The notes under the pieces are model-generated. The model ran no database searches. It saw only the letters and a program-made list of their open reading frames with translations, and had not been told where the DNA came from. Below are positions 9,101 through 17,380 of a DNA stretch of 33,836 bases, piece by piece. A program made the translations under genes and the position numbers. Position 1 is the first letter of the stretch; each line of letters begins with the position of its first letter. This stretch comes from Chloroflexota bacterium (GTDB lineage: Bacteria > Chloroflexota > Anaerolineae > Anaerolineales > Anaerolineaceae): NCBI GenBank assembly GCA_012798065.1, contig JAAZNW010000009.1, positions 1-33,836 of the forward strand. Reading direction: 5' to 3'.

Positions 9101-11437
9101 GTTGTCATCCCAATACAATTCCATATTGAGGTGATTACCATAAATTCCATCGATATAGCCGAACTGGTTATACCCATATAAACCCACCGGCAAAGCGTCA
9201 TCCCAGGTGGATTCCAGAGCGGTGATGCTGTTGTAAACCCCCAGAACCGCGCTGCCTTCTACCTGTAACAGCAGAGAATAACCTTTATTCTTCTCTAATA
9301 AGGGCGCTTCATCAAATTTCAGCGTGTAAGGCTGCCCACGCAGGTCAGGGTCGTTCGCGAAGCGGCTCACCAGCTCCGCGCTGGCCAAAATGGTTTGCGG
9401 GTCATCCGGGGCATATATGAAAGCTTTGACCCTCGTAACCTGGTTCTCTTCTGATTGGTCTGCCACTCGGTTTAGGACAATCTCATCCAGTTTACCGGTT
9501 TCTCGAGGGTAGATCAAAAGCTGATACGGAGAAGCGCTGGTGAGTTGGAAAACCGGTTGCGGTAGATAAATCCTCCACTGGCTGGTGTTGATTGCCACGC
9601 TGCCGCCGATGCGCAAAAAGGTGCCAGGCTCCGCCACAGAAAATTCCAATTCGTAATGCCTTCCAGGTTCCAGTGGCACCGGCGTCTGCAGCTGGATGAG
9701 CGCCTGGTCACCGGAATTGTCAGATAGACCTGAAAAATCCGCTTGCGTAAAACCTGCTCCTGCCAGATGCTTACCGTTCTGACCATATTCATAGATCGAG
9801 AGCAAAAGCGTATTTTGCAACGTGGAACCGGAATGCAGCAGTACGTGCTGCACACTGACGCTGTTGACCTGTCCATTCTTCACCGCGGTGATTTGGTAGC
9901 GATAAGGGTTTTCTGAAGAAATAACGGCTGTGTTCTGGTACGCGTACGGCTGGGTGAATATCTGCCCATCTAACCCGCTGATTTTCAGGTTGATCGCGCC
10001 GGGAATATTTTCGTAGATCCATTCGCTGGCTGCGACCCTGGTCACTGGTTTTGTGTAAATACTGCTGAAGGCTGCCGCCCAAAGCGTGGTTGCCAGCAAG
10101 GTAACCACCAGGGTCAGCCAAGAAAGGGTTCGGCCCCAGTTGAAATGACCCAATCTCCGTTTTCGACCAACTGCGCTGCCCTTTTCCAGCAGCTTAAAGA
10201 TCGTCCAGGCGGCGATCAGTGCCAGAGCCGGGTAAATGGAAATGATGTACCGCATGCTTTTCACGAAATTCATAGACTGCGTGACCAGTACAAACAGCGT
10301 CCATGACCAGATGAGAATATGCTTTTTCCAATCGCCTCTGATGATGCGCCAGGTCATCCATACCAAGCCGCCCAGTGAGAGTACGCCCAGCGGAGCACCC
10401 AACCCCCATAACACAAGGTTCTGAATGGTAAAAGTCAGCGGTCGGCGTGCCCACTGAAGGGCGTAAGGCACGTCGACATCCCCTTTCATTAAGGTGGAAA
10501 GTTCCCGCATGTTGGACAGCCAGTTGGGGTTCAATTTCAAGCCAAAAAAGCTCGGCCCGCTAAACGCGTAAGGCTGAAAAACGCGGAAGGAAACAAAGGC
10601 AATCACCCCTGCCAGTGCCAGGTTGCGAATCAACACTGGCAGAGCAGCCGCCTTCTCCTCCTCATGGAGATTCTTATAATAGATCCAGGCAGCCAGCGGA
10701 AGAAGGGCTGCCAGTGCCCAAATACTCACCTTAGAAGCCAGCGCCATCCCATACAGCAGACCAAAAAGCGCGTAAAGCCAGGCTGAACGCCAGCCAGTCG
10801 TCAGCCAGTCAGGCGCGTTTTTCCATCTTTTCTCCTTAAGCTTATCGACAGGCGAAAAGGTTCTGGACGTGGCAATATGCACCGCAGTAAGTAGAGCGCC
10901 ATAGGTGAAAAAATTGGCAAAATTATCCACTGTGAAATAATGCGAGAGCTGAATCTGCAATACCGCCAGCGCGCTAAACCCGGCTGCCAGCAACCCGAGC
11001 CGGGCGTGGCGGTACAGCCGCCTGGCAATCAGGTATATAAAAAGGATGGTGCCCAGGTCAAAAACCCCGGAAAGCACCCTGCCAACCACGTTGATCAGAT
11101 CATAACCGGTCTTCCCAAGCCACTCACCAGCGTAACGTACAATGAACAACGGCAGCGTGCCATAAACATAAAAGGTATAACCTCTATTGTTCGGGTTCAG
11201 GCTGGAAGTTGCGGTATCAAAATAGTCAGAGACGCTTTTAACCGGCGCAATGCCGGTCTCAACCATGGTCAGAAAACGTTCATCCGGGTGAAGGTGTTGG
11301 TTACCATCCCATTGAATGCCGGTAAAGCGGAAGATTGCGCCCGCCAGCAGCACCACAATGAGCAACAGGTCCCAAACCAGGTTGCCGCGTATTCCATTGT
11401 TGGCTCGTTTTTTCTTTTCAGGCTGGTCAGTCACCAC
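6149..11437 (-). CDS. Two-module protein: N-terminal GT39-like (GT-C) glycosyltransferase fused to C-terminal DUF2298 / Chlor_Arch_YYY module
   Basis: 1762 aa. N-terminus [25 protein letters not shown] (GT-C acidic loop). C-terminal half has [82 protein letters not shown]. Confidence 0.88.
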   Translation of the reverse strand: [1762 protein letters not shown]

Positions 11438-11467
11438 TTGTCTCTCCGAAGCTGATTGTGCCCGGTT

Positions 11468-12655
11468 TTAATGTAACTCAACCGTGATTTCGTTAAAAAG
11501 CCTTTCATACGCTGCTGCGGTTGTATCGGGGTCGTAAGCCGAAAAATCAGTGTTGGCTTCCTGTATGAGCTGCGGGTTTTGTAAAGCGTGCAGGATACCG
11601 CGGGCAAGCGCATCAGCATCTCCAATCGGGAAAATGGATCCCATGCGATGCACTTTCACCGGCTGCCGCACCCCGGGAAGGTCAGAGGTAATGCTGCGTA
11701 CGCCGTTCATCATGGCTTCGATCTGCACCAATCCAAAAGATTCAGTAGAGTTCAGGCTCGGAACTACCAGCAAATCCAGGTTGGCGTAAAAAGCCGCCAT
11801 CTGCGCGGGCGACATCGATCCCAAGAATTTCCAGTTACCTGCCTGCTCAAATTCTTTTATTTGAGGTTCCAGGCGTGCGAAATACCCTTCCTCTCCAATA
11901 ATATTTTTATAAGGTCCAACGAATTGGAACAAAGCGTTGGGGAATTCGTTAATCACACGGGGGATGGCGCGCAGAAGCACTTCCACGCCTTTCTCTGTTG
12001 CGAATCGCGCAGCCATGCCAATAACCGGTCGTTGGGCTTGCGGGTTATACGCAGCCTGAAACGCGCTGATCTCTGTTTTTGAAACGCGCGGCAACACCAC
12101 CGGAGGAGGGATAATCCTCACTTTCTTCATATATCTACGCGTATACCAAGAGTGCCTGGCGTAATCTTCTGTATAGGTCACGATACGGTGAGTAAATTTG
12201 GCAGCCAGTTCGTTCATCGTCAACACCGCCAGGTTGGCTGCCCGGTTAAATAAGCCGGGCGGTAATTCAAGATCACAATGGTAGGTGATGATGGTGGGCT
12301 TTTTGAGCAGCCTGCCGCGTAACGCAACTCCGGCTGCATCGAATTGTGGCAGGTGCAACTGGATCACATCATGTTCTTTTACCAGTTTGCTGGCCAGCCA
12401 GCCAAAGGTAGGCATGATCACACCCTTGCTCAAACGCATCAACACCGGCGCGCGGATGATGCGCACATCTTCGTCTAATTCATCCGCAGCCAGGTTTTTT
12501 TCAAACCGCGAGGTTAGAACAGTCACCTGGTGTCCGCGACGGGCAAAGGCTTTCGCGATCCTCTCCGCATAGATGGTCAGACCACTGATATGAGGGCGAT
12601 AATAGGTGAGGACGATCAGGATCTTCAAAACAGGTTCTGGTTCTCCTTTACCCAA
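11468..12655 (-). CDS. Glycosyltransferase family 4 (GT-B); possible TTG start at 12628
   Basis: KILIVLTYYRPHISGLTIYAERIAKAFARRGHQVTVLTSRFE; GMAARFATEKGVEVLLRAIP; PSLNSTESFGLVQIEAMMNG (E-x7-E donor site). An in-frame TTG at 12628 overlaps the upstream epimerase TGA. Confidence 0.92.
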   Translation of the reverse strand: MGKGEPEPVLKILIVLTYYRPHISGLTIYAERIAKAFARRGHQVTVLTSRFEKNLAADELDEDVRIIRAPVLMRLSKGVIMPTFGWLASKLVKEHDVIQLHLPQFDAAGVALRGRLLKKPTIITYHCDLELPPGLFNRAANLAVLTMNELAAKFTHRIVTYTEDYARHSWYTRRYMKKVRIIPPPVVLPRVSKTEISAFQAAYNPQAQRPVIGMAARFATEKGVEVLLRAIPRVINEFPNALFQFVGPYKNIIGEEGYFARLEPQIKEFEQAGNWKFLGSMSPAQMAAFYANLDLLVVPSLNSTESFGLVQIEAMMNGVRSITSDLPGVRQPVKVHRMGSIFPIGDADALARGILHALQNPQLIQEANTDFSAYDPDTTAAAYERLFNEITVELH

Positions 12656-13653
12656 TCAAATAATCGCCTGATCCCCTGTTTTACAGTAACTCTCGGTTCC
12701 CATCCCAGCACGCTCCGGGCTTTACGGATATCCGAGATGTAAACCGGCTGATCTCCCGGCCGCCATTCACGGTTTCGCGTCTTGATAGAATGACCGAGTA
12801 ATTCCTCCAGGATTGGGCGGAACTCAAGCCACACCGAGATTGAATTCTCCCTGCCGCCGCCGATATTAAAGACCTGCCCCCTGCTCGCCTCAACGCGAGA
12901 AAACGCGGCATCGTAAGCGTCCAGCAGGTCATCAATGAACAGAACATCGCGAACCTGTTTACCATTGCCATAAATGGTGATCGGCTTGCCAGTGACCGCT
13001 GCGATGATGAACCATGCCAGCCAGCCCTGGTCTTCGATACCAAACTGGCGCGAACCATAGATGCAGGATTGCCTGAAAACGACGGTTGGGAGGCCATAAA
13101 TTCGAAAATAGTCGCGGGTGTATTGATCTCCAGCTCCCTTAGAGCAACCATAGGGCGAATGAAAATCAAGTGCTTGGTTTTCATTGATACCGTGCGGGTG
13201 GTCAAGATAATCCAGGCGAGTTTCCTGCTCGATAACCTGCTCGTCCTCCATCCCCCCATACACCTTGTTGGTCGAAGCGTACAGGAATACAGGGTTCCTG
13301 CCTGAGGCGCGTGCTGCTTCAAGCACGTTGAATGTTCCACCAGCATTGATCTCAAAATCAGTGCGCGGATCGCAAACCGAAGTGGTCACCGCCACCTGCC
13401 CAGCCAGGTGAAGAATGCGGTCTGCTCCCCTGGCAGCCGTTTTGATGGCGGCGGCATCGCGCACATCTTCTTTGACCAGTTCAAATGAGCGCCGCTCGAA
13501 ACGGTCGCTCAGCCATTCAATATTCAATTCTGCGCCGCGGCGTGAAAGGTTATCAAAAATCACCACTTTTTCGCCACGAGCCAGGCACCTGGCTGCATAA
13601 TTGGCACCAATGAACCCTGCTCCTCCTGTAATCAGCGTAAAACCGTTCATCAC
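12625..13653 (-). CDS. NAD-dependent epimerase/dehydratase (extended SDR), CDP-paratose 2-epimerase-like
   Basis: TLITGGAGFIGANYAARCLARGEKVVIFDNLSRRGAELNIEWL Rossmann motif; YGCSKGAGDQYTRDY (YxxxK); VRDVLFIDDLLDAYDAAF; RPGDQPVYISDIRKARSVLGWEP. Confidence 0.88.
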   Translation of the reverse strand: MMNGFTLITGGAGFIGANYAARCLARGEKVVIFDNLSRRGAELNIEWLSDRFERRSFELVKEDVRDAAAIKTAARGADRILHLAGQVAVTTSVCDPRTDFEINAGGTFNVLEAARASGRNPVFLYASTNKVYGGMEDEQVIEQETRLDYLDHPHGINENQALDFHSPYGCSKGAGDQYTRDYFRIYGLPTVVFRQSCIYGSRQFGIEDQGWLAWFIIAAVTGKPITIYGNGKQVRDVLFIDDLLDAYDAAFSRVEASRGQVFNIGGGRENSISVWLEFRPILEELLGHSIKTRNREWRPGDQPVYISDIRKARSVLGWEPRVTVKQGIRRLFDWVKENQNLF

Positions 13654-13657
13654 TCTC

Positions 13658-14680
13658 CTAACCCGTGGGGTTTTCCACGTTTTTTTTGTTCACCAGCGAA
13701 TCAAGTAAAGTGGATAGTTTTTGACCATCCCGCGCCATCCCCCACAAACCAAACACAGCGGTGACAAAAATCTGCACCAGATGTAAGACAATCGCATAAG
13801 CCACCGCGGAACCGCTGGAAATACCCAGCAGCGCGAAGGCTCCCAGGATGGTCGCTTCATAAACACCCACTGAAGCCGGCGCAGATGGGATGGCAACACC
13901 CAGCGCGATCAAACCTGATGTAAAAGCCCCCCACCATAACGGGGCGGAAGGTGCCAGTTGCGCAATCGTCCAGTAATACAGCAGCACCCACAGTAACCAC
14001 GTTATGCCAATCCAAAAAACACTTAACAAAAACTGCCCTGGGTGCACCAGGGCGGAAAGCCCATCCAGGATTTTACTGACTTGCGGCAAAACACGGTTCT
14101 TGATGAAACCAATGCGCACTTCTTTGCTTTCTATCCAGGTTTGAAATTTCTGCCGCTTTACTGAAATTAAGAAGAGGATGACCAAGCCAACCAGGATGAC
14201 CACAAAGGCAGAAAAAGCAATCGGTTTGATCCATTCTGAACCGACAACCATGGGCAATGTGAGCAATATAATGCTGGCGGCGAAAACAATATCAAAAGCT
14301 CGTTCGATAAGAATGGTCGATAGCACGTGCAGCGTTCCCAGCCCGGAAGAACGACCGACGAAAAGCGCGCGTCCCAGTTCTCCCACCCGTAAAGGGAAGA
14401 TATTGTTGAGAAAATACCCTTCGCAAATACCAAAAAATGAATTGACCAGGGTGATTTTATTGCCGAGAATTGCCCTCCAGGCGATGCTGCGCGCGATGAG
14501 CGATAATAACGTGAGAAAGATGAGCAGTAAAACGTAGCCGATTTTTACTGTCTTTAAGGCTTCGCCAATGTGCTGCCCGCGGGTGAAATGGGCGATGGCG
14601 TAAACCGCCATCGCGCTGATGAGGAGCCCCGGCAGCCACCTCGCAGCCTGCTTTTTCCAGTTGGGGCGAACCATGCTCAT
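13658..14680 (-). CDS. Lysylphosphatidylglycerol synthase TM-region / AglD-like (UPF0104) integral membrane protein
   Basis: 340 aa polytopic; [68 protein letters not shown] is the family signature region. Confidence 0.85.
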   Translation of the reverse strand: MSMVRPNWKKQAARWLPGLLISAMAVYAIAHFTRGQHIGEALKTVKIGYVLLLIFLTLLSLIARSIAWRAILGNKITLVNSFFGICEGYFLNNIFPLRVGELGRALFVGRSSGLGTLHVLSTILIERAFDIVFAASIILLTLPMVVGSEWIKPIAFSAFVVILVGLVILFLISVKRQKFQTWIESKEVRIGFIKNRVLPQVSKILDGLSALVHPGQFLLSVFWIGITWLLWVLLYYWTIAQLAPSAPLWWGAFTSGLIALGVAIPSAPASVGVYEATILGAFALLGISSGSAVAYAIVLHLVQIFVTAVFGLWGMARDGQKLSTLLDSLVNKKNVENPTG

Positions 14681-16476
14681 TCATCCTCCAAACGCAGCAC
14701 AGCCATAAAGGCTTCCTGGGGAATTTCCACATCACCAATCATTTTCATGCGGCGTTTCCCTTTTCTCTGTTTTTCGAGCAATTTCTTTTTACGGGTGATA
14801 TCCCCGCCATAACATTTCGCCAGTACATCCTTGCGCAGCGCTTTAACATTCGCGCGTGAAATCACCCGTCCGCTGGCAGAAGCCTGGATTGCCACATCGA
14901 AAAGCTGGCGGGGAATCAGCGCCTTCAAGCGGGTGATCAGCGCCTGCCCTTTATGGTAGGCATCTTCTTTATGAACAATCGCTGCCAGCGCGTCGACAGG
15001 CTCGCTATCCACCAGGATCTCGAGTTTCACCAGGTTGCCTGGTCGGTAATCCAAAAAGTGGTAGTCCATTGAAGCATAACCGCGGGTGCGTGACTTAAGG
15101 TCATCGAAGAAATCTACAATCAATTCGGATAGTGGTATATCATAGTTGAGCTGCACGCGGTTGGGAGAAGGGTAATCTTGAGAGACGAAAATCCCACGGC
15201 GTTTTTTGGTGAGTTCCATGATCACGCCATAAAACTCAGTCGGGCTGATGACTTCCAGGCGCATCCATGGTTCACGGACCTCGGCAATGAGCGCCTCATC
15301 CGGAAGGCGAGCGGGGGAGGAAATCCGCAAGACCTCTCCACTAATCTCTACAACTTCATATTCTACAGAAGGAGCGGTCACCACAATATTGAGGTTATAT
15401 TCACGTTCGATACGTTCCTGAATAATCTCCATGTGGAACAGGCCCAAAAAGCCGCAACGGAAGCCAAAATTCAAGGCCTGAGAAGTTTCCGGCTCAAAGA
15501 CCAGCGAAGCATCGTTCAGCTGAAGCCTCTCAAGGGCTTCTTTTAACGCTTCATAATCCTCGCCTTCAACCGGATAAATGCCGGCAAAAACCATTGGTTT
15601 GGGGTGCTTATAACCGGGGAGAGGCGCCGCCGCCGGCTCTGAGGAGAGCGTAAACGTATCGCCCACGCGGCATTCCTTCACGGTCTTCAAGCCTGTGGCA
15701 ACATAGCCCACATCACCAGCAGATAACAACGGGACGGGTATCATCCCAGGAGCGAAGATACCTATCTCAACCGGTTTTACGTCTGCTTTTGTCGCCATCA
15801 ACCGTAGAGTGGTATCCGCGTTAATGTTCCCCTGCATCACGCGCACATATGCCACGACTCCCTTATAAGAGTCGTAATGGCTGTCAAAAATTAGCGCCTG
15901 CAGTGCAGCGCTATCATCCCCTTTCGGGGGCGGAATTTGTGTGACAATGGCGTCCAGCACCTGGTACACATTCAAACCGTCCTTGGCAGAAACCCTGATG
16001 ATCTCTTCAGCGGGCAACCCCAACAGAGACTCAATATCCTCCGCGACTTCATCAGGTCTGGCAGAGACCAGGTCAATTTTATTAATCACCGGCAGAATGG
16101 TCAGGTTAGACTCAATCGCCAGGTACAGGTTGGCCAGGGTTTGCGCTTCAATACCCTGCGTGGCGTCCACCACCAGTAACGCCCCTTCACAAGCCTCCAA
16201 AGCCCGGCTTACCTCGTAATTGAAATCAACATGCCCAGGAGTATCTATCAGGTTTAATTCATACGTCTTACCGGCATGAACGTAGTTCATGCGCACCGCT
16301 GATGCTTTGATGGTCACGCCTTTTTCGCGTTCCAGGTCCATCGAATCCAGCACCTGTTCCGTCATCTCTCTGTCCGAAATGGTGCCGGTGAGTTGAAGCA
16401 TGCGGTCTGCCAGCGTGGATTTGCCATGATCCACGTGGGCGATGATACAAAAGTTGCGAATTCTTTCTGTGGACAT
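14677..16476 (-). CDS. lepA: Elongation factor 4 (LepA)
   Basis: [68 protein letters not shown]-terminal [25 protein letters not shown]. Confidence 0.98.
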   Translation of the reverse strand: MSTERIRNFCIIAHVDHGKSTLADRMLQLTGTISDREMTEQVLDSMDLEREKGVTIKASAVRMNYVHAGKTYELNLIDTPGHVDFNYEVSRALEACEGALLVVDATQGIEAQTLANLYLAIESNLTILPVINKIDLVSARPDEVAEDIESLLGLPAEEIIRVSAKDGLNVYQVLDAIVTQIPPPKGDDSAALQALIFDSHYDSYKGVVAYVRVMQGNINADTTLRLMATKADVKPVEIGIFAPGMIPVPLLSAGDVGYVATGLKTVKECRVGDTFTLSSEPAAAPLPGYKHPKPMVFAGIYPVEGEDYEALKEALERLQLNDASLVFEPETSQALNFGFRCGFLGLFHMEIIQERIEREYNLNIVVTAPSVEYEVVEISGEVLRISSPARLPDEALIAEVREPWMRLEVISPTEFYGVIMELTKKRRGIFVSQDYPSPNRVQLNYDIPLSELIVDFFDDLKSRTRGYASMDYHFLDYRPGNLVKLEILVDSEPVDALAAIVHKEDAYHKGQALITRLKALIPRQLFDVAIQASASGRVISRANVKALRKDVLAKCYGGDITRKKKLLEKQRKGKRRMKMIGDVEIPQEAFMAVLRLEDE

Positions 16477-16494
16477 ACCGGAATAAAGTATACC

Positions 16495-17334
16495 TTATTT
16501 CAATTTCCCATCAGGTTCCGGTTGGCAGGGTTGGTCAGCGGTGGTTCCCTCGTTCCATGGTAACCCCTCAATCAGCCTTTCAACATCTGCAGGCGTCTCA
16601 CCCGGGTAGATCAGGTGCGCCAGGAACTCGATATTCCCTTTCGGTCCGGTTAAAGGTGATCTGATCAAACCATCAGCGGTGTAGCCTTCTTTTTGAGCAA
16701 AATCCAACACCTGGCGTAATACTGCGCGATGAATTTCAGGGTCACGGATGACGCCGCTGCCCCGGGCAGTTTCACTCCGGCCGGCTTCAAATTGCGGTTT
16801 AATCAGCGCAACGACCTCCCCTTTTTGGGCGTTCAACCATCGGCGCACAACTGGCAGTAATGTTCTTAATGAGATGAACGAGGCGTCAATTACCACCAGA
16901 TCGATCGGTTCATGAAAGGTGGTGATATAGCGCGCGTTCTGTTTCTCCATCACCACCACTCGCGCGTCATTCCGTATTTTCCAATCCAGCACGCCATAGC
17001 CAACATCCACCGCGAATACTTTTTTTGCTCCGTGCTGTAACAGGCAATCGGTGAACCCACCAGTGCTGGCCCCTACATCAACACAAACCCTGTCCGCCAG
17101 AGAAGTCAGATGAAAAGCCTGCAGTGCGGAAAGCAGCTTTTCTCCGCCGCGGGAAACAAAACGTGGCGATTCGCTGATTTCGATCAAATCCCCCGGGTCC
17201 ACCTTGGTGCCGGGCTTCAGCACCACCTGGTGATTTACACGTACGCTGCCAGCCATGATCAGCCGTTGCGCCTGTGACCGGCTGGGTGAAAGACCACGTG
17301 ACTCCATCAGAATATCCAGACGCGTTTTTTGCAT
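16495..17334 (-). CDS. tlyA: TlyA-type rRNA 2'-O-methyltransferase (S4 + FtsJ-like)
   Basis: RLDILMESRGLSPSRSQAQRLIMAGSVRVN (S4 domain); VSRGGEKL; VDVGASTGGFTDCLLQHGAKKVFAVDVGYGVLDWKIRND. Confidence 0.94.
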   Translation of the reverse strand: MQKTRLDILMESRGLSPSRSQAQRLIMAGSVRVNHQVVLKPGTKVDPGDLIEISESPRFVSRGGEKLLSALQAFHLTSLADRVCVDVGASTGGFTDCLLQHGAKKVFAVDVGYGVLDWKIRNDARVVVMEKQNARYITTFHEPIDLVVIDASFISLRTLLPVVRRWLNAQKGEVVALIKPQFEAGRSETARGSGVIRDPEIHRAVLRQVLDFAQKEGYTADGLIRSPLTGPKGNIEFLAHLIYPGETPADVERLIEGLPWNEGTTADQPCQPEPDGKLK

Positions 17335-17380
17335 AAACCAATTCTAATCGCGAACAATGGACTTGTGATATATTATCCTC

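Noticed and set aside
10940-11455. 171-aa plus-strand ORF opposite the GT39/YYY fusion start
   Set aside because: Antisense shadow ORF, no recognisable motif.
12681-13355. 224-aa minus-strand ORF inside the epimerase
   Set aside because: Alternate-frame shadow of a clearly supported SDR gene.
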